A stretch of 64,000 nucleotides of DNA, taken from an uncultured Alistipes sp. Its GTDB lineage: Bacteria; Bacteroidota; Bacteroidia; Bacteroidales; Rikenellaceae. This document shows positions 1 to 7,312 of this stretch, in pieces. The stretch lies in the NCBI GenBank assembly GCA_910576555.1, contig CAJTIY010000001.1:496001-560000 (forward strand). The letters run 5' to 3'. Below the pieces are notes generated by a model, which was not told where the DNA came from, made no database searches, and saw only the letters and a list, made by a program, of their open reading frames with translations. The position numbers and the translations under genes are program-made. The stretch's first letter is position 1; the number at the start of each line of letters is the position of its first letter.

Positions 1-2
1 TC

Positions 3-1133
3 TGCCTGATCGACTACTTCCCGAAGGACTACATGCTCGTCGTGGACGAGAGCCACGTGACCCTGCCGCAGGTCCATGCCATGTTCGGCGGCGACCGGGC
101 CCGCAAGGAGAACCTCGTCGAATACGGCTTCCGCCTCCCCGCGGCGAAGGACAACCGGCCGGTGACCTTCTCCGAGTTCGAGCAGCTGCAGGGCACCTCG
201 ATCTACGTGAGCGCCACGCCCGCGGACTGGGAGCTGATGAAGAGCGAAGGGGTGATCGTCGAGCAGCTGATCCGCCCGACGGGACTCGTCGACCCGCCGC
301 TGGAGGTGCGCGTCACGGTCGATCAGATCGACGACCTGATCGAGGAGATCGACAAGCGGGTCAAGCGCGACGACAAGGTGCTCGTCACCACCATCACCAA
401 ACGCATGGCCGAGGAGCTTTCGAAGTACTTCGACCGCGTGGGCATCCGCAACCGCTACATCCACTCCGACGTCGACACGCTGGAGCGCATCCAGATCCTC
501 GAGGACCTGCGTGCGGGTATGTTCGACGTGCTGGTGGGCGTCAACCTGCTGCGCGAGGGTCTCGACCTGCCGGAGGTGGCGCTCGTGGCGATCCTCGATG
601 CAGACAAGGAGGGATTCCTGCGCAACGTGCGCTCGATCACGCAGATCGCCGGTCGCGCCGCACGCCATGCCAACGGCAACGTCATCCTCTACGCCGATAC
701 CTGCACCGAATCGATGCGCTACGCCATCGAGCAGAGCAACCGCCGGCGCGAAATTCAGGTCCGCTACAACATGGAGCACGAACGACTTCCCCGCCGGGCG
801 CAGAAAAGCGGCACGGGCGGTCAGAGCGCCCTGCTGGCCGGCAAGGAGGGCGCCCCACACACGGACCGCTACCCCTTCGCCGAAGAGCGCTGCGACATGG
901 CGGCCGACGTACGGGGCGGATACGACGCCGGAGGTACGAAACGCATAGGCGCCACGGCGGCCGACGGCGCAGGGAGCCTCGCCGGCACCCCCGGCGAGAA
1001 CCTCGACGCGCTGATCGATCGTGCGCGTCAGGACATGGAGCGTGCGGCCAAGTCGCTGGACTTCCTCGCCGCAGCGAAGTTCCGCGACCGCATGTACGAA
1101 CTCCAGAAACTCCGCGAGGAGAACCGCCGCTGA
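3..1133 (+). CDS. uvrB: UvrB, excinuclease ABC subunit B (3' part; start lies outside the window)
   Basis: This is the C-terminal half of the nucleotide-excision-repair helicase-like subunit, which loads onto damaged DNA with UvrA and recruits UvrC. The frame is open from the first bases, so the start is upstream of the window. Visible are the DESH Walker-B segment, the SATPADWE segment and the late helicase motifs (LLREGLDLPEVALVAILD, QIAGRAAR). The protein ends in a UVR domain (LDFLAAAKFRDRMYELQ) that contacts UvrC. A glycine/alanine-rich linker of about 60 residues separates the helicase core from the UVR domain and looks longer and less conserved than usual. Identification is very secure; only the 5' extent is unknown. 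Confidence 0.97.
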   Translation, partial: CLIDYFPKDYMLVVDESHVTLPQVHAMFGGDRARKENLVEYGFRLPAAKDNRPVTFSEFEQLQGTSIYVSATPADWELMKSEGVIVEQLIRPTGLVDPPLEVRVTVDQIDDLIEEIDKRVKRDDKVLVTTITKRMAEELSKYFDRVGIRNRYIHSDVDTLERIQILEDLRAGMFDVLVGVNLLREGLDLPEVALVAILDADKEGFLRNVRSITQIAGRAARHANGNVILYADTCTESMRYAIEQSNRRREIQVRYNMEHERLPRRAQKSGTGGQSALLAGKEGAPHTDRYPFAEERCDMAADVRGGYDAGGTKRIGATAADGAGSLAGTPGENLDALIDRARQDMERAAKSLDFLAAAKFRDRMYELQKLREENRR

Positions 1134-1647
1134 TCCGACAGTCGGAGCGAGCCGCCGCCCCACCCGGCTGGCCCGAAAGCCGCAGCAGCACCCTTCCTGC
1201 TCCCGATCCGAAACCTCAACAGCCCTCCGCCCCACCGCCGATCCGACGGTGGAAGCGAACCGCTGCGACCGACAACAACCGGCGCGGCGACTGAATCGCC
1301 CTTCCCCGGCCGCTCCCGCCCCGAACGGAAAACCACGACCGATCCGTTCCGCAACGCACTCCGAACACTACGGCCGCTGCCGAGCGACATACGCCCCGCA
1401 CTTATTGTCCGGCTCTCCGGCATATACGCCCCGCACCTTCCGGGCGCACGCTCGTCGCATGCGTCGGCATCAGGCCACGTCGGGAGCGATCGCGGAGCCG
1501 CATCTCCCGTATGAACCGGCATAACTCCTGCGACCGACTCGGGCGCCCCGAATACCGTACTGCATCGGAAAAAATTCGCCGTCGAACTGTAGAAAATATT
1601 CCGTTCAGCCTAAAATTAAGAGATTCAGGACATAATACGGTCCAAAA
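1134..1647. other. GC-rich intergenic stretch without a recognisable gene
   Basis: About 510 bp follow uvrB with no credible coding region; the open frames here are short and arginine-rich on both strands, as expected of GC-rich non-coding DNA. The first 130 bp contain two imperfect copies of a phrase beginning GATCCGAC and continuing GGAGCGAGCCGC / GGAAGCGAACCGC, perhaps a decayed duplication. From about 1560 the composition turns AT-richer towards the promoter at 1648. Confidence 0.5.
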
Positions 1648-1677
1648 TTTGTGGGAGGGGGAATTTGCTTACCTTTG
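1648..1677 (+). promoter_or_regulatory. Bacteroidota-type promoter for a possible small RNA
   Basis: TTTG at 1648-1651 fits the -33 element and TACCTTTG at 1670-1677 fits the -7 element, separated by 18 bp. No protein-coding start follows; a hairpin terminator lies 55 bp downstream. Confidence 0.6.
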
Positions 1678-1681
1678 CGGC

Positions 1682-1761
1682 AGCAATTCGGAACAAAGAT
1701 ACGGTGACGCAACTCTCCTCCCTGCGCAGGAACGCCCGAAGCCATAGCTCCGGGCGTTTTT
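1682..1761 (+). ncRNA. Putative small RNA of about 80 nt ending in an intrinsic terminator
   Basis: A strong -7 element (1670-1677) is followed after about 80 nt by a GC-rich hairpin, CGCCCG at 1733-1738 pairing with CGGGCG at 1751-1756 and AGC/GCT inside it, then TTTTT at 1757-1761. The stretch between has no start codon with a plausible frame. It also holds a CCTGCGCAGG palindrome at about 1721-1730. I do not recognise it as SRP RNA, 6S RNA, tmRNA or a known riboswitch. It converges on gtrA, whose stop codon is 24 nt further on, so it could instead be a 3'-end-acting antisense RNA or a leader remnant. Confidence 0.4.
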
Positions 1762-1784
1762 CATGCAAAGGCCACCGAAAAGGA

Positions 1785-2270
1785 TCACTCCTCCGCGAGG
1801 CGGAACGTGAAATATTTGGCTGCCAGAAAACTGTACACCAGCGTTACGAACGAGGAGAGCATCTGTGCCGGCGTGGGCCACAGGCCGCAAAGCTCCACGA
1901 AGAGTTTCAGACACGCATAGTTGACCACGACCGAGCCCGCGACCGACAACAGATAACGGACCAGCTGCGTGCCCGTCGGCAGCGGCGAGCGGCGGAAAGC
2001 CACCTGCCGGTTGAGCCAGAACCCGGCGAGGAAGGTCACGGGAAAGATCAGCAGCATGGTCGCGATATGGGACGAGACGACGATGAATCCCAGATCGATC
2101 AGCCGCTTGTGGAGCAGAAAATTGTAGACCGTGAAATAGCACACCCAGCTGAAAGCCAGATTCGCGCCGCCGCAAACGGCATAGCGGAACATCTGCCGCG
2201 GCAGCACCGCCGCGACGGGCCGGATATACAGCCGGTCGACGAATCCTACGATCGACTCCGATAGCGACAT
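1785..2270 (-). CDS. GtrA-like four-helix membrane protein
   Basis: This 161-residue protein has four predicted membrane segments and the GtrA-family layout (FRYAVCGGANLAFSWV near the N terminus; NRQVAFR after the second pair of helices). Family members are thought to move lipid-linked sugars across the membrane or to act in cell-surface polysaccharide synthesis; the substrate cannot be read from sequence. I chose the ATG at 2268-2270 because it overlaps the stop of the upstream HU/SPOR gene by one base (TGATG), indicating translational coupling. A start 22 codons earlier would give an unrelated arginine/histidine-rich extension. It is the last gene of a leftward lgt / HU-SPOR / gtrA unit. 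Confidence 0.85.
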   Translation of the reverse strand: MSLSESIVGFVDRLYIRPVAAVLPRQMFRYAVCGGANLAFSWVCYFTVYNFLLHKRLIDLGFIVVSSHIATMLLIFPVTFLAGFWLNRQVAFRRSPLPTGTQLVRYLLSVAGSVVVNYACLKLFVELCGLWPTPAQMLSSFVTLVYSFLAAKYFTFRLAEE

Positions 2271-3364
2271 CAGCGAGCGGTGTAGGTCCACATGCCGGGT
2301 GCCGTCTGCGCATGGGCCCGGATGAACAGCGTGCACGCCTCGGCATCATCGGATTCGAAGGGCGAAACCATGAATTTCGCACCGAAACGATAGACCGAGC
2401 AGCGAAGGGCCGGCTCTTTCGCCGCGGCATCGCGCACGGCACGCGCGGCATTTTCGGCCGCACTGAAAACCCCCAGCACGACATAACGGCGCCCGGAGAC
2501 GAGGGCCAGCACCCCGCCATCGGACGTTCCCGCCGGATCGGCAGCGGAGCGAACCGCACGATCGGCGGCCTCGCCGTCCGACGCAGGTGCGCCCTGCTTG
2601 TTGCCGGAGTTACTGGTGTACGCAGCAGAATCCACGGCCGCTGCAGCGGCGCCATTCGAGATAACAGTCCCTGCCACATCCACGGCAGCGTGCTCCGGGG
2701 AGGCGGACTCCGCTGCGATAACAGCATCCGAGGACGCAGGGTCTCCCCCGACAGCCGCTGCCGCAGCTCCGTTGCCCGAAGCATCCTCCGACATCTCCGG
2801 ATCGGCGACCGAGCGATCGGCCTTCGGCCGGGGTGTCGTCGGGGCGAGCACCGCGACACCCCTCCGCTCGGACGGCACACGGTCGTTCCACCACCAGTAA
2901 CCGCCGAAACCGACGCCGAACAGGATGGCGGCGACACCGAGCCACAGCACGAAATCGAACCTCCGGCCGCTGCGGATCTTCACGGGTTCGTACCCGGCGG
3001 GATTGAGCCGCCGGTCGAACGCCGGATCGAGCCGGAAACTCTTCTGCACCAGCGTGCCGACCCCTTCGATTTCGAGCCGCTCCTCCCGACGCACGCGGCC
3101 GAGCCACGTACGGTAGATCTCCGCGGCCTTCTCCCCGTCGACGCCCGCCGCAGCGGCGATCTCGTCGACCAGCGAAACGCCCTGCTGCTGCGAGGCGAAC
3201 GACACAATGCGGCACGGCGGCAGAATACGACGCTTCGAGAGCCGTCGGGCCGGCTGCCGCTCCGTACGGAGCGACCCCACCTCGGGCAGAAAAAGCGCCC
3301 CGGGACCGGCGAGGATGTTGCCGACGAGGCGGTTGACCGCATCGACCATACGACTGTTGCTCAT
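2270..3364 (-). CDS. HU-like (CCDC81-type) domain protein with membrane helix and C-terminal SPOR domain
   Basis: The protein has 364 residues. Residues 1-130 resemble the paired HU-like domains found in Bacteroidota SPOR proteins (FLPEVGSL early, EIEGVGTLVQKSF later). A single hydrophobic segment follows at about 145-165 (FVLWLGVAAILFGVGFGGYW). Then comes an Ala/Ser/Pro-rich, probably disordered periplasmic linker of about 120 residues, and finally a SPOR-like domain at about 285-364 (YVVLGVFSAAENAARAV, FMVSPFESDDAEA). SPOR domains bind peptidoglycan stripped of stem peptides at division sites. The HU-like part would be cytoplasmic, so the protein could tie a cytoplasmic partner or DNA to the septal wall. 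Its ATG overlaps the lgt stop as ATGA. The function is inferred from domains only. Confidence 0.85.
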   Translation of the reverse strand: MSNSRMVDAVNRLVGNILAGPGALFLPEVGSLRTERQPARRLSKRRILPPCRIVSFASQQQGVSLVDEIAAAAGVDGEKAAEIYRTWLGRVRREERLEIEGVGTLVQKSFRLDPAFDRRLNPAGYEPVKIRSGRRFDFVLWLGVAAILFGVGFGGYWWWNDRVPSERRGVAVLAPTTPRPKADRSVADPEMSEDASGNGAAAAAVGGDPASSDAVIAAESASPEHAAVDVAGTVISNGAAAAAVDSAAYTSNSGNKQGAPASDGEAADRAVRSAADPAGTSDGGVLALVSGRRYVVLGVFSAAENAARAVRDAAAKEPALRCSVYRFGAKFMVSPFESDDAEACTLFIRAHAQTAPGMWTYTAR

Positions 3365-4287
3365 CCTTTGCGTTTTTTGAGGGTTGCACGATGCACGGCC
3401 GCAGGTTTCGTCGCCGAAGAGCTGCCGCCGGAAACGACCGAAGCGCCCGCAGGCACGACCTCGGGGCGCCGCAGGCCGCGCACGATCATCCACACGCCGA
3501 GCACGATGAAGGGAATGCTCAACCACTGCCCCATGTCGAGCGCCCAGCCCTGCTCGAAGGACTCCTGCTCGACCTTGATGAACTCGATGAAGAAGCGTGT
3601 CAGGAAGATGCCGAGCAGTCCGACGCCGAAGAGCACGCCCGGACGCCGCCGCGCAAGATCGCGGCCGTAGTAGAGCCAGCACAGCACGCCGAAGGTCGCG
3701 AGGTAGCACAGCGCCTCGTAGATCTGCGTCGGATGCACGGCGCTCGGCACCTTGTCGGCGAAGTCGCGCACCCAAGCGCCCGAACGGACGAACTCGAAGC
3801 CCCACGGGAGCGTCGTGGCCGTACCGTAAATCTCCGAGTTGAAGAGGTTGCCCAAGCGAACGATGGCGCCGCCGATGCCGACGGCGATCATGATCCGGTC
3901 GAGCGACCAGATATAGGGCAGCCTGTTGCGGCGCGAAAAGAGCCACAGACCGATGAGCAGACCCACCGCAGCGCCGTGGCTGGCCATACCGCCCTCGCGG
4001 AAGCCCGTGACGATGGTCCACGGCTCGCTCAAATAGCGCATCGGTTCGTAGAACAGGCAATGGCCCAGTCGTGCGCCGATGATGGTGGCGAGCGCTCCGT
4101 AGATGAAAATCGACTCCGAAACCGACGGGGGAAGCCCCTCGCGTTTGCAGAAGTTATCGAAGAGTTTGGCGCCGATCAGAATCGCCAGCGCCCACATCAG
4201 TCCGTAGTAACGGATGTCGAGGCTTCCGAGCCGGAACAGCACCGGATCGAAATCCCATACGACAGTGAGAAAATGGTTCATACGCAT
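3361..4287 (-). CDS. lgt: Prolipoprotein diacylglyceryl transferase
   Basis: Lgt transfers diacylglycerol from phosphatidylglycerol to the lipobox cysteine of prolipoproteins at the inner membrane, the first step of lipoprotein maturation. The 308-residue polytopic protein carries the family signatures GARLGHCLFYEP, EGGMASHGAAVG and RLGNLFNSEIYG. The start is either 4287 (MRMN) or the ATG two codons later. It is the first gene of the leftward unit with the HU/SPOR protein and GtrA-like protein. Many lipoproteins encoded in this window would be its substrates. Confidence 0.97.
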   Translation of the reverse strand: MRMNHFLTVVWDFDPVLFRLGSLDIRYYGLMWALAILIGAKLFDNFCKREGLPPSVSESIFIYGALATIIGARLGHCLFYEPMRYLSEPWTIVTGFREGGMASHGAAVGLLIGLWLFSRRNRLPYIWSLDRIMIAVGIGGAIVRLGNLFNSEIYGTATTLPWGFEFVRSGAWVRDFADKVPSAVHPTQIYEALCYLATFGVLCWLYYGRDLARRRPGVLFGVGLLGIFLTRFFIEFIKVEQESFEQGWALDMGQWLSIPFIVLGVWMIVRGLRRPEVVPAGASVVSGGSSSATKPAAVHRATLKKRKG

Positions 4288-4504
4288 TTGTTATTGGAAC
4301 CGCACGATGCGGTCTTGTCCGTTCGCCGCACCGCCGCGCACGAGCTCGGCCGAACGGCAGGAGTCTCGCAGAACGAGCTCCGCGCAACGTCCGGGCGGAA
4401 CCGGAACGGCTGCGAGGTCCGGAGTCATCGCAGCCTGCGCCGTGAAGCCTCGAGAGGCGCAGCGGCGCGAAGGTGGCATGCGCGCCGGGGCGCCCCGATA
4501 CGGT

Positions 4505-5554
4505 TTATTTGATATCCTGCAGATCGACCTTCTTGAGCGAGAACGAGAAGGTGCTGCCCACGCCCGGTTCGCTCCGCACCGTGATCCGCTCGCCGTGCGC
4601 CTCGACGATGTGCTTGACGATCGCCAGTCCGAGGCCCGTGCCGCCCTGCTCGCGCGAACGGCCCTTGTCCGTACGGTAGAAACGCTCGAAGATGCGTGGC
4701 AGATCCTCGCGGCCGATGCCCTGCCCGTTGTCCTCGACCTCGACCAGAATCTTGTCGAGCATGTCGCGGAAGCGGATCCGGGTACAGCCGCCCTCCTTGC
4801 CGTAGCGGATCGAATTGATGACGAGGTTGACGAAGACCTGACCGATATAGTGCTTGTCCGCCAGCACCCAGAAGGGCGACGGCAGGTTCTCGGCGCCCTT
4901 CACCGAGATCTCGATCCCCTTTCTGTCGGCCTCGATCTCGGCCTGCTCCGCGATCTCGCGGGCCAGCGCCACGATGTCGAAACGCTCCATTTCGAGGCGG
5001 TTCATGCTGCTCTCCAGTTTCGAGATCGTATCGAGGTCGTTGACGATGTTGATCAGGCGGTCGATGCTCTTCTCGGCCCGTTCGAGGTACTTGCGGTTGA
5101 TCAGCTCGTCCTCCAGCCCGCCGTCGAGCAGCGTCGAAATGTAGCCCTGAATGTTGAAAATCGGGGTCTTCAGCTCATGGGCCACGTTGCCGAGGTACTG
5201 CTTGCGGAACCGCTCGGCCTCCTTCAGACGCGCGATCTCCCTGTCGTTCGTATCGGCCCACGCGGTAAGCTCCTCGCCGATGTTCTCCACGCGCTTGTCC
5301 TTCAGCTCGGAGAAGATCTCTTGGGTGTGCACGTCGCGCGAGAGTACGATCGAGTAGATCGGCTTGAGCTTATAGGCCACATATTTGCGGATGATGAACA
5401 GCGCGACGACGGCCACGACGCAGAATGTCGCGAGCGACGCGCAGAGCGTCTTCCACCAGATCGCATGCAGCAGGATCATCGTCGCGGCGACGATCAGCGC
5501 CGCGAGCAGGGCGATCCACAGCGACGCCCCCTCTTTGGTCTTGATTACCGCCAT
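4505..5554 (-). CDS. Membrane sensor histidine kinase (PhoR/WalK-like), no adjacent response regulator
   Basis: The 349-residue kinase has two N-terminal membrane helices (residues about 12-65) with almost no periplasmic loop, a short linker, the HisKA phospho-acceptor motif NVAHELKTPIFNIQGY, and a HATPase domain with NLVINSIRYG (N box), VEDNGQGIG (G1), IFERFYR (F box) and GGTGLGLAIVKHI (G2). It therefore looks fully active but senses something within or near the membrane. It begins 4 nt after the riboflavin synthase stop and is the last gene of the leftward operon. The partner regulator must be encoded elsewhere. Confidence 0.93.
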   Translation of the reverse strand: MAVIKTKEGASLWIALLAALIVAATMILLHAIWWKTLCASLATFCVVAVVALFIIRKYVAYKLKPIYSIVLSRDVHTQEIFSELKDKRVENIGEELTAWADTNDREIARLKEAERFRKQYLGNVAHELKTPIFNIQGYISTLLDGGLEDELINRKYLERAEKSIDRLINIVNDLDTISKLESSMNRLEMERFDIVALAREIAEQAEIEADRKGIEISVKGAENLPSPFWVLADKHYIGQVFVNLVINSIRYGKEGGCTRIRFRDMLDKILVEVEDNGQGIGREDLPRIFERFYRTDKGRSREQGGTGLGLAIVKHIVEAHGERITVRSEPGVGSTFSFSLKKVDLQDIK

Positions 5555-5558
5555 AACG

Positions 5559-6155
5559 CTACTTCACATAATTTTGCATCAACCGGGCGATGTACTTGCC
5601 TACGATGTCGAATTCGAGGTTGACCACCGTGCCCGGCTCGATGCGGCAGAAGTTCGTGTGTTCGTACGTATAGGGAATGATCGCCACGCGGAACGACGAC
5701 TCCTTCGAGTCGCAGACCGTGAGGCTCACGCCGTTGACCGCCACCGACCCCTTCTCGACGGTGCACAGCCCGCCGCCTTGCGGCTCGTAGGCGAAGGTAA
5801 AGTACCAGCTGCCGCCGGCCTCCTCTTTCGCCGTGCAGACGGCCGTCTGGTCGACATGCCCCTGCACGATGTGGCCGTCGAGCAGCGCATCGGGTTTCAT
5901 CGAACGTTCGAGGTTCACCAGATCGCCCGGCTCGAGCAGCCCGAGGTTGCTCCGCTCGAGTGTTTCGCGCATGGCCGTCACGGTGTAAGTATCGCCGTCG
6001 ATGTCCACAACCGTCAAACATACGCCGTTATGTGCTATGCTCTGGTCGATTTTCAACGCCCCAGCGAAGGGGGCGCGGAGCGTGAAATCCTTGTTGCTGC
6101 GGTCGGTCCGGATGCCGACGACCTCCGCCGTGGTTTCTACGATGCCTGAAAACAT
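5559..6155 (-). CDS. ribE: Riboflavin synthase, alpha subunit
   Basis: The enzyme dismutates two 6,7-dimethyl-8-ribityllumazines to riboflavin plus the pyrimidinedione, the last step of vitamin B2 synthesis in the cytoplasm. It has 198 residues with the two lumazine-binding repeats, visible from the N-terminal MFSGIVE and the paired motifs SIAHNGVCLTV (repeat 1) and SVAVNGVSLTV (repeat 2), plus LDGHIVQGHVD. Length is normal. It lies 4 nt downstream of the S24-like regulator and 4 nt upstream of the histidine kinase, so all three are probably cotranscribed. Confidence 0.97.
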   Translation of the reverse strand: MFSGIVETTAEVVGIRTDRSNKDFTLRAPFAGALKIDQSIAHNGVCLTVVDIDGDTYTVTAMRETLERSNLGLLEPGDLVNLERSMKPDALLDGHIVQGHVDQTAVCTAKEEAGGSWYFTFAYEPQGGGLCTVEKGSVAVNGVSLTVCDSKESSFRVAIIPYTYEHTNFCRIEPGTVVNLEFDIVGKYIARLMQNYVK

Positions 6156-6159
6156 GTCG

Positions 6160-6789
6160 TCAACTGTTTATGATCAATTTGCCTTTCACCTTGTACACGG
6201 CCTTTATATCGCTGACATCGAGAACTATATCGTCGAAATTCTCGCTGTCGCCGGCCACCAGCCGCAGCGCGCCCTCGCGGGCCGCGGCGCGTACTTTTCG
6301 CAAAGTTACGATTTTTCGGCTGACAATCACATATTCTTCGCCCGGAATAATCGCATCCCGGTCGACGGCTTTCAACAGCACGACGGAGCCCGACGGCACC
6401 GAGGCCCCCATCGCCCGCCCTTCGTAGCGCATCGCCAGATCGCAGTCGCCTACCGCCGGAACGACGAACACCTCGTCGCTCTGCAGCCCGTCGTATTCGG
6501 CGATGTGCTGTTCGACATCTTTATTATAATAAGGTATCTGGGCTCCTCGCAGCCGCTGATCCGAGAACATCTGCCCCTCGCCCGTCAGCAGCCAGAGCTT
6601 GTCGACCTGCGGAAAATGGGCGACGATCCGTTCGGCGACATCGAGCGAAATGCCGTTGTTTCCGCGTTTGATCTGGTAAAGGTTTTCGCCCCGGGCAAGA
6701 CCGATATGACGCGCAAAATAGTTGGTTGACATATTCGCCCAATTGATCACCGCTTCGATTCTTTGCCAATTATTCTGCTTTTCCCGCAT
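6160..6789 (-). CDS. Helix-turn-helix regulator with S24/LexA-type C-terminal fold, apparently non-proteolytic
   Basis: The protein has 209 residues: an N-terminal Cro/CI-type HTH region (MSTNYFARHIGL ... NLYQIKRGNNGIS, about residues 20-60) and a C-terminal S24 peptidase-like domain from about residue 105. In LexA/CI proteins the nucleophile sits in a GDSM motif; here the equivalent place reads GRAM, so the Ser is absent. The later Lys position (ATxK in the family) reads VTLRK and is also doubtful. A non-cleaving ligand- or dimerisation-type domain is therefore likely. It is the first gene of the operon with ribE and the kinase, divergent from tRNA-Arg. The regulated targets are unknown. Confidence 0.8.
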   Translation of the reverse strand: MREKQNNWQRIEAVINWANMSTNYFARHIGLARGENLYQIKRGNNGISLDVAERIVAHFPQVDKLWLLTGEGQMFSDQRLRGAQIPYYNKDVEQHIAEYDGLQSDEVFVVPAVGDCDLAMRYEGRAMGASVPSGSVVLLKAVDRDAIIPGEEYVIVSRKIVTLRKVRAAAREGALRLVAGDSENFDDIVLDVSDIKAVYKVKGKLIINS

Positions 6790-6795
6790 TTTTTA

Positions 6796-6826
6796 TTGGT
6801 TTAATTAAAAAAAATTCGCACCTTTG
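6796..6826 (+). promoter_or_regulatory. Promoter of the tRNA-Arg gene
   Basis: TTG at 6796-6798 and CACCTTTG at 6819-6826 match the Bacteroidota -33/-7 pattern with about 20 bp between them. The tRNA starts 8 bp after the -7 element. The 44-bp AT-rich gap must also hold the leftward promoter for the S24-like regulator, so the two may compete. Confidence 0.65.
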
Positions 6827-6833
6827 CACTCCC

Positions 6834-6905
6834 GGTCCCGTAGTTCAATGGATAGAATATAAGATTCCGGTTCTTACGATATGGGTTCGATTCCCGTCGG
6901 GACTA
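6834..6905 (+). tRNA. tRNA-Arg with anticodon CCG
   Basis: The cloverleaf folds fully. Acceptor GGTCCCG (6834-6840) pairs with CGGGACT (6898-6904) through one G-U pair; D stem GTTC/GAAT; anticodon stem TAAGA/TCTTA with loop TTCCGGT, giving anticodon CCG; T arm ATGGG-TTCGATT-CCCGT; discriminator A at 6905. CCA is not encoded and must be added by the CCA-adding enzyme. CGG decoding suits this GC-rich genome. Confidence 0.95.
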
Positions 6906-6910
6906 CTCCA

Positions 6911-6947
6911 CACGAGTGCGAAACGATATTCGCGCTCGTGTTTTTTT
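6911..6947 (+). terminator. Intrinsic terminator of the tRNA gene
   Basis: A 12-bp stem, CACGAGTGCGAA at 6911-6922 against TTCGCGCTCGTG at 6929-6940 with one T-G pair, is followed by seven Ts (6941-6947). Confidence 0.92.
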
Positions 6948-7300
6948 CTTCGTAGTATCGGTGCCTTCGTTGCGTCAAATCATGAGCAAAATTAGCAACA
7001 AATTTCGTTTCGGCAACAAAAAATAGCACTTTTAGACCTTTTAACGGCATATTCAGACGCAGCGCGCGCACCCATCGCCGCACTGCGCAGGCACGGAGGT
7101 GTGCACATTGCGTGCCGCGATCGTCGCGATTATCAGTCGTTAAAGGCCGTAATCGGGCCGCTTCGGACAGGTCATCGGCACCGCTCGGCACCGGAAGCGA
7201 TCCGGCTCCGCGACGCAGGGTCGCCATCGCCCGAACCCGCCGATCGACTCTCCGGCACCTCTTTTTCGGCGCAAATGACGCGCTCTACGCGAAAAATCGT
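6948..7300. other. Intergenic region before ruvB, nothing recognised
   Basis: About 350 bp without a credible gene or repeat. The first 90 bp are AT-richer, and the rest is GC-rich with only shadow frames. The ruvB promoter sits at its right end. Confidence 0.5.
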
Positions 7301-7308
7301 TATCTTTG
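7301..7308 (+). promoter_or_regulatory. -7 promoter element of ruvB, implying a leaderless mRNA
   Basis: TATCTTTG at 7301-7308 is a perfect TAnnTTTG match. Only 4 nt (CATC) separate it from the ruvB ATG at 7313, so transcription should begin at or next to the start codon. Confidence 0.75.
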
Positions 7309-7312
7309 CATC

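Noticed and set aside
1693..1700. Minus-strand TATCTTTG as a leftward promoter
   Set aside because: It matches -7 but has no -33 element at a proper distance and no leftward gene or terminator downstream; it sits within the predicted small RNA.
1511..1747. 78-codon rightward frame after uvrB
   Set aside because: It overlaps the predicted promoter and small-RNA region, has mixed composition unlike coding DNA here, and shows no family match.
6874..7227. Leftward 117-codon frame across the tRNA region
   Set aside because: It runs antisense through the tRNA-Arg gene and its terminator and has no family resemblance or start context.
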